DNA from: JBBIRG01 sp964410965
Lineage (GTDB): Bacteria; CLD3; SB21; JBBIRG01
DNA length: 64,000 nucleotides
Reading direction: 5' to 3'
Assembly (NCBI GenBank): GCA_964410965.1
Contig: CAYPIY010000004.1
Coordinates: forward strand, 186,001-250,000
Under the pieces are notes generated by a model. The model was not told the DNA's origin. It saw nothing but the letters and a program-made list of their open reading frames with translations, and searched no databases. How positions within the stretch are numbered: the first letter of the stretch is position 1; each line of letters begins with the position of its first letter. Shown here piece after piece: positions 15,758 to 25,729 of the stretch. The position numbers and the translations under genes are program-made.

Positions 15758-16560
15758 CTTTTATGGTAATCCGTGCTTTCAAAAATCTTGTCGGCTGACT
15801 TGGCGATAAATCCGTTATACAATTTGTTGTTCGCGTCCGGATAACGCTGGGCGAATTCGTAATAACAGCCCGGAACTTCCTTCTCGCCTTCTGTGAATTT
15901 CATCGAAATCATACCCGATTTGATGCTGGACTGCTGAAGCAGTTCGGCCGGCGTCCCTTTGATCTCCCCGCCGGAATCATTCAGCGCGAAGCCTTTCCGC
16001 TTGAGAAACGCGTTAACTTTTTCAATGGTATCGTACGTCCGGAGCGCGTTGATATTGACGGTAAAATGATTCGCCCGGAAACCGTTTATATACAGCCAAC
16101 CGGCGTATTCGGATTCCTGCCGCAAACGGTTATACGTCTCAAAGGACGGAGTATCCCATGATACGCCTGAAAACAAAAGCTCATCCGATGTTAACAGCGC
16201 GGCCGGTATTCTTTCCGCGACCTCTTTCATGGTTTTTTGAAGCGAGTCGCTGAATTTTTCCGTTAAAAGTTCGCTGATGAAAACCTTAGGAAACGCCGGA
16301 TCATCAGCGTATTCAAAATGTTTCGCGAAAAGATGTTTTTCCTCGAACACATAGGTTCCAGCCTCGCGGTATCCGTTCCGCACAAACAGCCGGCTGAGCA
16401 CATCAACATTGATTCTCTTATCATTCAGCGTCCGGAAAGCGATATGATCATTGATAACCTTTTCCCCTTCGGACGTAAACGCGTCGTATACTTTTTTTAC
16501 GAGCGGATTCTGTTCCGTATAATCCTTCCAGAGCCGGTTAAAAATTGAATTGAGATCCAT
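15754..16560 (-). CDS. DUF1338 family protein (2-oxoadipate dioxygenase/decarboxylase-like)
   Basis: A 268-residue protein with the DUF1338 motifs: NDHIAFRTLND near residue 38, the central NGFRANHFTVNIN near residue 160, and VPGCYYEFAQRYP near residue 230. The His and Glu residues of these motifs match the vicinal-oxygen-chelate-like iron site seen in HglS, the bacterial 2-oxoadipate dioxygenase that makes 2-hydroxyglutarate in lysine breakdown. No signal peptide is seen. It converges on the YfiT-like gene and appears monocistronic, with AGGAGGAT upstream of ATG 16560. Substrate is inferred from the family only. Confidence 0.85.
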   Translation of the reverse strand: MDLNSIFNRLWKDYTEQNPLVKKVYDAFTSEGEKVINDHIAFRTLNDKRINVDVLSRLFVRNGYREAGTYVFEEKHLFAKHFEYADDPAFPKVFISELLTEKFSDSLQKTMKEVAERIPAALLTSDELLFSGVSWDTPSFETYNRLRQESEYAGWLYINGFRANHFTVNINALRTYDTIEKVNAFLKRKGFALNDSGGEIKGTPAELLQQSSIKSGMISMKFTEGEKEVPGCYYEFAQRYPDANNKLYNGFIAKSADKIFESTDYHKS

Positions 16561-16724
16561 GGTTATCCTCCTGGTTTTGTTTTTTAAATAGCTTTTGATA
16601 TAATGAAAGATTTTAAAAAATATTCCTGCACCAATACCGAAATCCGATTTTCTCAGGAATTATTTCTTGTACTTATGCGTTTTTTTATTTATGATTGACG
16701 GCTATCAAACGAACAGGAGATGAT

Positions 16725-16964
16725 ATGGCTCGATTAGTAAAATGTGTTAAACTGGGCTCTGAACTGGAAGGTTTCGACAAACCTCCGATTCCCGGCGAAT
16801 TAGGCAAAAAAGTTTATGATTCGGTTTCCCTTGCGGCATGGAAACTGTTTCTGGAACATTTTAAAATGATTATGAACGAATACCGGCTGAATCTTATGGA
16901 TCCCAAAACGGATGAGATTTTCAGCGAACAGGTCAATCAGTTTTTTTTCAGTCAGCCTGAATAG
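16725..16964 (+). CDS. YggX-like Fe(2+)-trafficking family protein
   Basis: The start is ATG 16725 after AGGAG; an upstream in-frame extension to 16695 is unsupported. The 79-residue protein matches the YggX layout: MARLVKCVKLGSELEGFDKPPIPG, with the conserved N-terminal Cys, then KVYDSVSLAAWKLFLEHFKMIMNEYRLN and a C-terminal helix ending QFFFSQPE. YggX proteins help protect Fe-S clusters from oxidative damage. Sequence similarity to the enterobacterial type is moderate, so the label is by family. A shared bidirectional terminator follows. Confidence 0.85.
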   Translation: MARLVKCVKLGSELEGFDKPPIPGELGKKVYDSVSLAAWKLFLEHFKMIMNEYRLNLMDPKTDEIFSEQVNQFFFSQPE

Positions 16965-16980
16965 AGAGCGTCATTCAAAA

Positions 16981-17010
16981 AAAACTCCCGGAACCCCGGG
17001 AGTTTTTTTC
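16981..17010. terminator. Bidirectional Rho-independent terminator
   Basis: ACTCCCGG (16984-16991) and CCGGGAGT (16996-17003) form an 8-bp GC-rich stem around an AACC loop, flanked by A and T runs on the two sides. It serves both the YggX-like gene and the convergent OPT gene. Confidence 0.92.
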
Positions 17011-17027
17011 ATTATTTACTGATTATT

Positions 17028-19004
17028 TCATTCTTCTTTTTTCGCCCTGAGTGAATCCCAAATCATATAAGATCCGATGGCTACAAACATAATCAGCGCC
17101 ATGAATTCCGCGGCGTTGGTCTGAACCCATTCCTCAAATCTCATATTGACCCCGGCATAACGGATAATCGCGCTGACTACGCCCATAAGCGCTCCACCGG
17201 CGATAAATCCGGATGCGATCAGGGTACCGCGCTCACGGCGGGCGTTGTTCAATGATTCGTCTTTGGAGCGCGTTGATACGAAGTGAGCGATCAATCCTCC
17301 CATCAGCAGCGGCGTGTTAAGTTCTAGCGGGATGTACATTCCGAGCGCGAAGGCCAGCGCAGGTAATCCCAGCATCGTGAGAATCAAAGACATAAACGCT
17401 CCGGCCAGATACAGCAGCCAGGGCGCCGGCTGTTCGGACATCAGCGGTTTGATGACGGCGGCCATCGCGTTCGCCTGCGGGGCGACCAGCGCGTCATCGC
17501 CCTTGAATCCGTACGTCTCGCTGAGCACGAGAATCACCCAACCCACAGTGGCGGCCGATACCGCCGCACCGGCGAACTTCAGCGTCTGCTGCTTGTACGG
17601 CGAAGAACCCAGCCAGTATCCGATCTTCAGATCAGTAATAAATCCGCCGGCCGTCGAGAGCGCCGTACATACCACGCCGCCGATGATCAGCGCCGCGACC
17701 ATTCCGACTTCGCCTTTCAACCCAATCGCCACCAGTACGATCGACGACGCGATCAGCGTCATCAGGGTCATCCCTGAAACAGGATTCGTCCCGACCACCG
17801 CCGTCGCGTTAGCGGCAACCGTCGTGAACAGGAACGCAATGACCAGTACGATCAACAATGCGATGATAGCCTGGAATAAATCCGGGACCACGCCGAAATA
17901 GAAAAATATGATCACGACCAGTGCGGTCAGCAGGATTCCGCCCGCGATGATGCTCATGGCCAGATCCCGCTGCGTGCGCACCTTGCTCGCGACATGATGC
18001 TTGCCTCCGAAAATTTCCTTATACGCGAGCACGAACGCGCCCCGGATGACTTTCGATGAGCGAATGATCCCGATAATCCCCGCCATGGCGATTGCGCCGA
18101 TCCCGATATGGCGGACGTAATTGCTGAAAATCTGTTCCGCGGTCATGTCTTTCATTAAAAGAACGACATTCGCGCCCAGCGGCGTCGTCAGCTGTTCGCC
18201 GATATAATATAAAGCCGGTATCAGCAGATACCATGACACGAATGATCCGGCGCAGATGATCGCCGTATATTTCAGCCCGATGATGTAACCCAATCCCAGA
18301 ACGGCCGCACCGATATTCATTTTATAAACGACTTTCGTTTTATCCGCCAAAGCCTGGCCGATCGGCACGACACGGCTGGTAAACACCTCGCTCCAGAATC
18401 CGAACGACGCAACCAGAAAATCATAGATGCCTCCGATAAGGCCGCTGATCACCAGCACGAACGCCTGCTTGCCGCCTTTTTCACCGGCCACTAGAACTTC
18501 CGTAGTTGCGGTTGCCTCCGGAAACGGAAGCTGGCCGTGCATATCGGACACAAAATATTTTCTGAATGGAATTAAAAACAAGATGCCGAGAAATCCCCCG
18601 AGCATGGACGCTAAAAATATTTTGTAAAACTCCACGTCCAGTTCAAGGATATAAAGCGCAGGTATCGTGAAAATCGCGCCTGCTACGATAGTTCCTGAAT
18701 TTGCGCCGATCGACTGGATGATCACGTTTTCACCGAGGGCTTTCGAACGTTTCGTGACCGCTGATAATCCGACGGCAATGATCGCGATCGGAATCGCCGC
18801 CTCAAAAACCTGGCCGATTTTTAAACCAAGATATGCCGCGGCCGCTGAAAACAGCACCGCCATCAGCAGGCCCCAGAACACAGACCAAACCGTTATTTCA
18901 GGATATACCTGATCCGGCTTCATGACCGGCACATATTCCTCACCCTCTTTCAATTCCCGGTACACATTTTCAGGCAGACCATTGGCGGTTTTTTGCTGGC
19001 TCAT
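17028..19004 (-). CDS. OPT family oligopeptide transporter
   Basis: A 658-residue polytopic inner-membrane protein with about fourteen to sixteen hydrophobic segments. Family landmarks are AAYLGLKIGQVFEAAIP near residue 65, GANSGTIVAGAIFTIPAL near 105, LPFPEATATTEVL near 155, and the NPVSGMT segment in the second half. OPT proteins import oligopeptides or metal-chelate complexes using the proton gradient; bacterial members take up peptides or siderophore-like ligands, and the substrate cannot be told here. The gene stands alone. The N terminus (about 35 residues) is cytoplasmic and charged. Confidence 0.92.
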   Translation of the reverse strand: MSQQKTANGLPENVYRELKEGEEYVPVMKPDQVYPEITVWSVFWGLLMAVLFSAAAAYLGLKIGQVFEAAIPIAIIAVGLSAVTKRSKALGENVIIQSIGANSGTIVAGAIFTIPALYILELDVEFYKIFLASMLGGFLGILFLIPFRKYFVSDMHGQLPFPEATATTEVLVAGEKGGKQAFVLVISGLIGGIYDFLVASFGFWSEVFTSRVVPIGQALADKTKVVYKMNIGAAVLGLGYIIGLKYTAIICAGSFVSWYLLIPALYYIGEQLTTPLGANVVLLMKDMTAEQIFSNYVRHIGIGAIAMAGIIGIIRSSKVIRGAFVLAYKEIFGGKHHVASKVRTQRDLAMSIIAGGILLTALVVIIFFYFGVVPDLFQAIIALLIVLVIAFLFTTVAANATAVVGTNPVSGMTLMTLIASSIVLVAIGLKGEVGMVAALIIGGVVCTALSTAGGFITDLKIGYWLGSSPYKQQTLKFAGAAVSAATVGWVILVLSETYGFKGDDALVAPQANAMAAVIKPLMSEQPAPWLLYLAGAFMSLILTMLGLPALAFALGMYIPLELNTPLLMGGLIAHFVSTRSKDESLNNARRERGTLIASGFIAGGALMGVVSAIIRYAGVNMRFEEWVQTNAAEFMALIMFVAIGSYMIWDSLRAKKEE

Positions 19005-19085
19005 TACTGTCTCCTTGACTGAGGTTCAAAAATCGGCGTATTACAATCAGCGGTCAATATAATGCGGTGATCCCTGACTCGCAAG

Positions 19086-19119
19086 AAAAAAAGCGCTCCG
19101 TGAATGAAGCGCTTTTTTT
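19086..19119 (-). terminator. Rho-independent terminator after the Ig-repeat gene
   Basis: AAAAAAAGCGCT and AGCGCTTTTTTT form a stem around a 10-base loop (19098-19107). On the minus strand it follows the stop of the giant secreted protein at 19145 by 26 bases and ends in seven T. Confidence 0.88.
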
Positions 19120-19144
19120 ATTAAAATCATTGCATGTCCGGTCC

Positions 19145-22100
19145 TCAATTCGAACCCTTCTGTACCGTGATCGTTGCGTTCTTGCTGTCGGAAGCTGTTC
19201 CGTCGGATACCGTGAATGTAACCGTGTACGATCCGGCTTGTCCTGCCTGCGGCGTCCACTTGAAATCGCCGTCAGAACTCAGTTCGGCTCCCGAAGGGCC
19301 GCCGGTCATGGTATACACCAGCTTATCTTTTGTATCCGGATCGGTGGCTGAGAGTTTGAAAGTGAGTTCATTGCCTTCCTTAACGGTCTTGGGGGTCAAA
19401 GCGGTTAGTTTCGGCGCACGATTGATATTGGCTACCGTGATGGTTACGGCTTTGTTTTCTTCGAGTCCGCTGGCATCCTTCACCTTGAAAGTAACCGTAT
19501 ATTCACCGGCACTCTCAAAATTGGTTATCCAGTTGAACTGTCCGTTGATCGCGGAGAAAGTCGCGCCTGTGGGAGTCCCGTCAGCGGAAAGAACAAGTTT
19601 GCCCGCGTCTTCCTTGTCAGGATCGCTGAAGGAAACTTTGAAGGCCAGGGTTTTTCCTTCATCAACTTTTTGCGAGGTGGCAACATCAAGTTTCGGCGGA
19701 CGATTGACGTTAGCAACAGTGATAGTAACGGTCTTAGAATCAAAACTGTTGAGTGAACCATCGGTAACTTTGACGGTAATTGTATAGGTACCCGCCTGAT
19801 CGTATGTCGGTGTCCATGAGAAATTGCCGTCCGCTGAAATAACCACTCCGACCGGAGCACCGGTCATGGTATACGTCAGTTTATCGGTTTTGTCATCATC
19901 GATGGCTGATACTGTGAACGAAAGTTGCTTGTTTTCGTCCGTTGTCTGATTTCCGACCGCTTCAAGTTTCGGCGGACGGTTCACGTTATCAATGGTCAAC
20001 GTCGCTGGCCTGGTATCTTCAAGTCCGCCCGCATCTTTGACTTTGAAAGTGATGGTATAGGAACCGGATTGATCAAACGTGGGAGTCCATGAGAATTTAC
20101 CATCGGAACTTACTTCGGCTCCTGAGGGCAGGCCATCCGCTGAGAACGTTAACTTACCCGCGTCGTCTTTATCAGGATCTGTCGCGGTCAGAGCAAACGA
20201 GACTAATTTATTTTCAGCAGAACGCGGAATCAGAGGCAGAGTCAGGGCCGGTTTGCGGTTGACATTATTGACTTTGATTTTCGCCGTCTTCGATTCGCTC
20301 ATTCCTCCTCCGTCATTGACGGTAAAGGTTACGGTATACTCACCAGCCTGTTCGTAATTAGGCGTCCAGGCGAATGTCTTATTGATCGGTGTGAATACAG
20401 CCCCGGTCGGCAGTCCTTCAGCCTTGACGGTCAGCCGGTTAGCGTCTTCTTTGTCAGGATCCGAAACCTCAACGGTAAAACTGACTGCTTTGCCTTCGTC
20501 TGCAGTTTGATCGGCGATTGCGTTCATGACCGGCGGGCGGTTCACATGAGAAATCCGTATATCCTGATTTTTTGTATCGGTCAGACCGCCGACGTCGGTA
20601 ACCGTGATCTTTACCGAATAATTACCTGACTGCTCATAAGTCGGAGTCCATGAGATGGTCCGGCTTGCTGCGTCAAAAGTGGCGCCTTCCGGCAATGATT
20701 CGGCTTTGTAAACCAATTTTCCGGCGTCTTCTTTATCGGCATCTTCTGCCTCGGGTATCACAATGGAAACAGCTTTGTTCTCTTCACCCGCAATAACCTG
20801 AATAGCGGCCAGTTTTGGTAAACGATTGACATTCAATACTGTGAGTGCCATGGATTTGATATCGGATAATTTTGACGGATCGGTCACGGTAAATTTAATT
20901 GTAAATGTTCCGGACTGATCAAAAGTGGGCGTGAGCGTAAAACGTCTTGAAATCGGGTCAAATGCCGCTCCAGCCGGAAGCCCGTCAGCGGTGAACGTCA
21001 GTTTTCCTGCATCTTCCTTATCAGGATCGGAGCCGCTTATCACAAACGTAATCGGTTTATTCTCATCAACTGAAGCGTCGGCAACGGCGTCAAGTACCGG
21101 CGGACGGTTCACATGATTGACGGTGATCTTTAACGTCGTTGAGGCGGTTAACCCTGCCATATCTTTCACGGTAATTTTGATTCCCTCGTATACGCCAGAC
21201 TGATCATAGGTCGGGAGCCATTTGACGGTTCGTGTCGTCGCGTCAAATGTCGCTCCCTGCGGCAGCCGTTCAATGCTGTAGGTCAGTTTTCCCGCGTCTT
21301 CCTTGTCTGGATCCTGTCCCTCGGGAACGACGAATGTGAAATCCTTGTTTTCATCGGTAATCTGCGCTTCTATGGCTGCAATCGTCGGCGGACGGTTGAT
21401 GTTGTTCACGGTAATTTTCACCGATAACTCGTCAGTCGCGCCGGAAGGATCGGAAGCTTTAAAAACAGCGACGAAGTCCCCGGATTGCTCATAGGTCGGT
21501 GTCCAGGTAAACTGGCCTTTGCCGGCATCGAACAAAGCGCCCTCGGGCAGACCCGAAGCTTCGATTTTAATTTTTCCCGCATCCTCGGCGTCCGGATCGC
21601 CGGCCGAAATACGATAGGTAAGCAATTTGACTTCATCCACCGTTTGAGCCGCAACCGAGGCCAGGACAGGCGGACGGTTCACATGATTGACCGTGACCGC
21701 AAGCGTCAGCGTATCGGCCAGGCCTTCGGCATCACGGGCGATAAAATAAATGCCCTGGTATTTTCCGGACTGATCATAGGTCGGCGTCCATGTGAATGTC
21801 CGCGTTTCCCTTTCAAACGAGGCTCCGGGGGGCAGATTCAAAGCCGCGTACTCGATTTTGCCGGCGTCTTCCTTATCTGGATCATTGGCCGTGACTGCGA
21901 ATGAAAGCGCCTTGTTTTCATCGGTCGTCTGGTCTTCCAAATCCGCAAACACGGGCGGACGGTCGATGTGATTGACCAAAATGACGCATTGCTTGGTATC
22001 CGTCAGGCCGGATGGGTCCTTAACGGTGAAATTCAGTGAGTATTCGCCGGATTGCTCGAAGGTCGGAATCCAGGTGAATGACAGCGAATCAGGATTGAAC

Positions 22101-23512
22101 AGGGCTCCCTGCGGAGGATTGGAAAGGGAAACAGTCAGTTTCCCGAAGTCTTCTTTATCGGGATCAGCGGGCGGATTGATTTTATATGTCAGGGACTTAT
22201 TTTCGTCGACGGTATAATTGCCCGTCACAGGCAGAGAGGGCGCGCGGTTGACATGCGTTACGGTGATGCTGATCGTATCCCGGGCGAACAGTTTAGACCT
22301 TGTGATTTCCGTTGCACCGAAAATGATGCCTTCATAAAGGCCGGACTGCTCAAATGTCGGTGTCCATCGGAACGTTGAATCTTTCGGGTTAAATTCCGCG
22401 CCGGGCGGCAGGAAATACCCGGAAAAGACGATCGGATTGCCGTCCGGATCGGTCGCTTTCAGCTTAAATTCGAGCGTCTGATTCTCCGCGACCGTTTTAT
22501 TGCCTGTTTTCGCGATCACGGGCGGCTTGTTATGGACCATGACCATGATCGAGGTCAGATCGGCGACAAGGATCATGACATCCTGTTTGACCACATGAAA
22601 CGCCTGACCGGGAGTGTCATACCGTGCGTCAAATTTAGGACGGGACGGGTTTGACACATCAATCGCGCGGATACCCGCGTCGTCAACTGAAGCATATACA
22701 TAGTTGTCATATTTGGCGACGTCATTGACATGGCCCGGCAGTTTAAAATCCGCGATTTTTTTAGGCCGTACCGGATCAGAAACATCAATGATCAGCAGGC
22801 CGCCTGGCCCGTCGGCCACGTATACGTACTTATTATCCGAAAACACGGCGTTGGCAAATTCAGTGGAATACCGTTTGATTTCGTTCGGGACGGCAGGATT
22901 GGATATATCGACAATATGGAAGCCCATCCTCCGGTCCGCTATATACAGGGTGTTTTCTGCGATGGAGACCTGCCTCGAAAAATCCCATTCCCGGTCATAA
23001 CGGAGCGTAGAGGCGATTTTAGGGCTTATCGGATCGGTGATATCAACCACCACCAGTCCGGCCAGTCCACCCGCGATAAAGGCATAATTGCCCTTGATCT
23101 GCACATCCCACGCTTCCCCTTTTTCAGGCATTTCCATCTCGGCGACTTTTTTTGGTTTCTTCTGGTTCGTGACATCATAGACCAGCAACCCGGCTTTTAT
23201 GTCCGCAATAAAAACAAAATTTTCCTTTTTCGCGAGACCGTTATTCTGGCCGACAGTGGGTGTACGGCTGAGAATTTTGGGTGATTCCATGTTCGTGATG
23301 TCTATGATCTGAAGCCCGCTGAACTTATTGGCTACGAACAGGCGGTTCCCCTCGATCAGCAGGCGCTGAGCCCCGTCATCGGGTGTGCCAACCCTGGCGA
23401 CATATTCAAAAGCACCGGTGGCGTTTGCCTGGGCGGAAAGGTCATCCGGAATCCCGAATCCTAATACCGAGATCATCATGATCGTCCAAAACCGTTTCAG
23501 TAAAACATTCAT
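19145..23512 (-). CDS. Giant secreted protein: LVIVD propeller plus twelve Ig/cadherin-like repeats
   Basis: The start is ATG 23512 with GGAGAT upstream (1455 residues). A signal peptide ends near LSAQA. Residues about 40-330 hold LVIVD repeats (LQIIDITNMESPKIL, LVVVDITDPISPKIA and similar), predicted to form a beta propeller. From about residue 345 to the end there are twelve tandem modules of about 92 residues, each opening with N(R/K)xP and containing DPDKEDAGKL-type acidic loops, a (W/L)TPTFDQSGxY motif and a final ITV strand. These acidic loops suggest calcium binding, as in cadherin-like and putative-Ig domains. There is no T9SS sorting tail, unlike the LVIVD protein at 45501. A surface adhesin or structural role is likely, but unproven. 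Confidence 0.88.
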   Translation of the reverse strand: MNVLLKRFWTIMMISVLGFGIPDDLSAQANATGAFEYVARVGTPDDGAQRLLIEGNRLFVANKFSGLQIIDITNMESPKILSRTPTVGQNNGLAKKENFVFIADIKAGLLVYDVTNQKKPKKVAEMEMPEKGEAWDVQIKGNYAFIAGGLAGLVVVDITDPISPKIASTLRYDREWDFSRQVSIAENTLYIADRRMGFHIVDISNPAVPNEIKRYSTEFANAVFSDNKYVYVADGPGGLLIIDVSDPVRPKKIADFKLPGHVNDVAKYDNYVYASVDDAGIRAIDVSNPSRPKFDARYDTPGQAFHVVKQDVMILVADLTSIMVMVHNKPPVIAKTGNKTVAENQTLEFKLKATDPDGNPIVFSGYFLPPGAEFNPKDSTFRWTPTFEQSGLYEGIIFGATEITRSKLFARDTISITVTHVNRAPSLPVTGNYTVDENKSLTYKINPPADPDKEDFGKLTVSLSNPPQGALFNPDSLSFTWIPTFEQSGEYSLNFTVKDPSGLTDTKQCVILVNHIDRPPVFADLEDQTTDENKALSFAVTANDPDKEDAGKIEYAALNLPPGASFERETRTFTWTPTYDQSGKYQGIYFIARDAEGLADTLTLAVTVNHVNRPPVLASVAAQTVDEVKLLTYRISAGDPDAEDAGKIKIEASGLPEGALFDAGKGQFTWTPTYEQSGDFVAVFKASDPSGATDELSVKITVNNINRPPTIAAIEAQITDENKDFTFVVPEGQDPDKEDAGKLTYSIERLPQGATFDATTRTVKWLPTYDQSGVYEGIKITVKDMAGLTASTTLKITVNHVNRPPVLDAVADASVDENKPITFVISGSDPDKEDAGKLTFTADGLPAGAAFDPISRRFTLTPTFDQSGTFTIKFTVTDPSKLSDIKSMALTVLNVNRLPKLAAIQVIAGEENKAVSIVIPEAEDADKEDAGKLVYKAESLPEGATFDAASRTISWTPTYEQSGNYSVKITVTDVGGLTDTKNQDIRISHVNRPPVMNAIADQTADEGKAVSFTVEVSDPDKEDANRLTVKAEGLPTGAVFTPINKTFAWTPNYEQAGEYTVTFTVNDGGGMSESKTAKIKVNNVNRKPALTLPLIPRSAENKLVSFALTATDPDKDDAGKLTFSADGLPSGAEVSSDGKFSWTPTFDQSGSYTITFKVKDAGGLEDTRPATLTIDNVNRPPKLEAVGNQTTDENKQLSFTVSAIDDDKTDKLTYTMTGAPVGVVISADGNFSWTPTYDQAGTYTITVKVTDGSLNSFDSKTVTITVANVNRPPKLDVATSQKVDEGKTLAFKVSFSDPDKEDAGKLVLSADGTPTGATFSAINGQFNWITNFESAGEYTVTFKVKDASGLEENKAVTITVANINRAPKLTALTPKTVKEGNELTFKLSATDPDTKDKLVYTMTGGPSGAELSSDGDFKWTPQAGQAGSYTVTFTVSDGTASDSKNATITVQKGSN

Positions 23513-23555
23513 AACATATCTCCAAATTGATTTCACAGATCAAGCAATATGATAA

Positions 23556-23584
23556 AATATAGAAATCCTAATGTTCAAATGCAA
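23556..23584 (-). promoter_or_regulatory. Sigma70-like promoter for the Ig-repeat gene
   Basis: On the minus strand TTGCAT (23584-23579) and TATATT (23561-23556) are 17 bases apart, 44 bases before the start codon. Confidence 0.5.
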
Positions 23585-23606
23585 GCAACTAAAACAATAC
23601 GCCGGA

Positions 23607-24695
23607 TTATTCATTTATAACCCTGGATCCGGGATTTTCTTTTAAATGAACGACCCTCTGGGGGAACGGAAACTCAATGCCGTTTTTCCTGAATTCCTGG
23701 TAAACCCTGATCCTGGCTGCGTCCAGGGTATCCCATAATTCCTTGTAATCGCGGACACGGCCGATGACGGTCATGCCGATGCCCGACTCCTTGAAACTCA
23801 CAAAATACGCGGCCGGGGGAGGGTTCTTCAGCACGGTCTCAAACGACGACACCACGCTGACCAAAACCTGCTTGACCTGTTCGATATCCGATCCGTAGGC
23901 GACATCCAGATCGATTTTCAGGCGCGTCGTGATATCCGGATAGGAATAATTGATGATATCGTTTTTGACGATTTCGGCGTTCGGAATGGTGACAATATTA
24001 TTATCGAAATCAAGAATTTTCGTGCTCCGCAATCCGATTTTGATGATGTCGCCCACTTTATTGGATTCGGGGAGATTTACCCGGTCGCCGACGCGGAATG
24101 GCCGGTCGACCATGATCACGAATCCGGCGATCATGTTGGCCAGCGTCTCCTGGGCCGCGAATGCTACCGCGAATGTACCCACGCCGAGCGATACAATCAG
24201 CGCCTTGATGTCGATATGAAAATGATCCAGGCATGTGATCACGGCGATCATATACAGAAGAATATTGACAATGCGTTTGACCAGCGGAATGATTTCGTCA
24301 TCGACGGTGCTTGCGGTGCGTTTGGCGACGCTTTCGAGATACCAGAGAAATACTTCGCCGATCACGCCTGAAATCAAAATCGTGACCAGCAATACAACGA
24401 TGACAAAGAACAAACCGTCGGCGTAAGTGATCCACAGCCCTTCGAGAACGCTTTCCAGATGATGCGCGGCAATGTACAATCCGGTGACGACTAACAGGCG
24501 CTTGGTGGATTTGCGTACGACAGCAATGATCCGGTCGTCGAGATCCGTTTCCGTGCGTGCGGCAATTTTAACCTGAATGAAATGCATGATCAGGCTGACT
24601 ATCCACGCAGAAATAAAACTAACAATAATAATGATCCCGGATTCGGCGAGCGTCCGGTACACAGGATCAGGAATTACGCTTATCCACCATTCCAT
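23607..24695 (-). CDS. MscS family mechanosensitive ion channel
   Basis: A 362-residue inner-membrane protein with about four hydrophobic segments in the first 175 residues. The pore-lining TM3 and the beta domain follow in SLGVGTFAVAFAAQETLANM and VDRPFRVGDRVNLPE near residue 200, the strongest signature of the family. A cytoplasmic vestibule ends the protein (KENPGSR). It opens under membrane tension to release solutes during osmotic down-shock. The gene lies 17 bases after cytidine deaminase on the same strand and may be co-transcribed with it. Confidence 0.93.
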   Translation of the reverse strand: MEWWISVIPDPVYRTLAESGIIIIVSFISAWIVSLIMHFIQVKIAARTETDLDDRIIAVVRKSTKRLLVVTGLYIAAHHLESVLEGLWITYADGLFFVIVVLLVTILISGVIGEVFLWYLESVAKRTASTVDDEIIPLVKRIVNILLYMIAVITCLDHFHIDIKALIVSLGVGTFAVAFAAQETLANMIAGFVIMVDRPFRVGDRVNLPESNKVGDIIKIGLRSTKILDFDNNIVTIPNAEIVKNDIINYSYPDITTRLKIDLDVAYGSDIEQVKQVLVSVVSSFETVLKNPPPAAYFVSFKESGIGMTVIGRVRDYKELWDTLDAARIRVYQEFRKNGIEFPFPQRVVHLKENPGSRVINE

Positions 24696-24712
24696 ATCAT
24701 TCTCCCGGAAAT

Positions 24713-25108
24713 TCAGGGCTGAAGCGATTCCGGCCCGAAGGCGTTCGGAATCAGTTCGCCCGGCTGATACATTTCATACTGCTCGTGAAGGTTGGCGCAG
24801 ATGATTTTCGCGTCGGGCGCGAAGTCCCAGATCACCTGCCGGCACGCTCCGCACGGGTAACATACGGTTTCCGTGTCGGCCACGATGACGATGGCTTTGA
24901 ATTTTTTTTCGCCTTCGGAGAGCGCCTTGAAAATCGCGACCCGTTCCGCGCACATCGTCAGCCCGTAGGAACTGACCTCGACGTTGCACCCGGTAAAGAT
25001 CCGGTTGTCGGAAGTGACAGCGACGGCGCCCACCTGGAACTTTGAATACGGCGCCACAGCCTTCGAACGGGCTTCCACGGCTTTCCTGATCAACTGAAGT
25101 ATATCCAC
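24713..25108 (-). CDS. cdd: Cytidine deaminase
   Basis: A 131-residue protein of the small homotetrameric type. The zinc ligands and catalytic Glu lie in TGCNVEVSSYGLTMCAERVA (Cys-Ala-Glu) near residue 50, and PCGACRQVIWDFAP near residue 88 supplies the second pair of Cys. The substrate motif is FQVGAVAVTSDNRIFTGCNVE. It deaminates cytidine and deoxycytidine to uridine forms in pyrimidine salvage in the cytoplasm. Its start at 25108 follows AAGGAACG. Confidence 0.95.
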   Translation of the reverse strand: MDILQLIRKAVEARSKAVAPYSKFQVGAVAVTSDNRIFTGCNVEVSSYGLTMCAERVAIFKALSEGEKKFKAIVIVADTETVCYPCGACRQVIWDFAPDAKIICANLHEQYEMYQPGELIPNAFGPESLQP

Positions 25109-25252
25109 AACGTTCCTTCCCCGGTCTGGTTGATGAATTCAGCAGCGGTTAATATACCGAACAAAAAAAATAATTGCAAGAAACAAAACGAATTCATTAA
25201 TTAATGACGACGTCTGCGAACAGACTTCTAAAATACGATAAGGAATGTTGCC

Positions 25253-25729
25253 ATGAGAACCATTTTAAATCCTTTTACCGGAAACCCTGATTATTCATGT
25301 TTCGGATGCAAACCGGATAATCCTTTTGGCCTGAATATGACCTTTACGGAAGAGGAGGACAAAGTCTTCTGCCGCTGGACGCCGAAAGAACATTTTCAGG
25401 GTTACGGCCACATTCTTCACGGCGGCATACAGGCGACGCTGGCGGATGAAATCGCGAGCTGGTTCATCAACGTAAAACTCAAAACCGCCGGTGTGACCTC
25501 GAAGCTTGAAATCGAGTACCTGAAACCGGTGTACGTCAACCGCGGCGAAATTATACTGGAAGCCGTTCTCAGCGAAACACGCGGACAGGATGCCGTCATT
25601 CATGTGAACCTCATGGACTCCGCCGGAACCGTCTGCGCGAAATCGGTCGTCACTTATTACACGTTTCCGCCGAAGATCGCCGAACGGAAATTGAAGTATC
25701 CGGGTTATGATGCCTTTTTTGAAAAGTAA
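25253..25729 (+). CDS. PaaI-type hotdog-fold thioesterase
   Basis: A 158-residue single hotdog domain. SCFGCKPDNPFGLNMTF opens the protein, with a CxxC pair also found in many relatives. GYGHILHGGIQATLADEIASW near residue 58 is the HGG motif followed by the acidic catalytic helix. EIEYLKPVYV and GRGEI-like strands follow. Such enzymes hydrolyse acyl-CoA thioesters; the acyl group is unknown here. It starts at ATG 25253 after AAGGAA and appears monocistronic. Confidence 0.9.
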   Translation: MRTILNPFTGNPDYSCFGCKPDNPFGLNMTFTEEEDKVFCRWTPKEHFQGYGHILHGGIQATLADEIASWFINVKLKTAGVTSKLEIEYLKPVYVNRGEIILEAVLSETRGQDAVIHVNLMDSAGTVCAKSVVTYYTFPPKIAERKLKYPGYDAFFEK

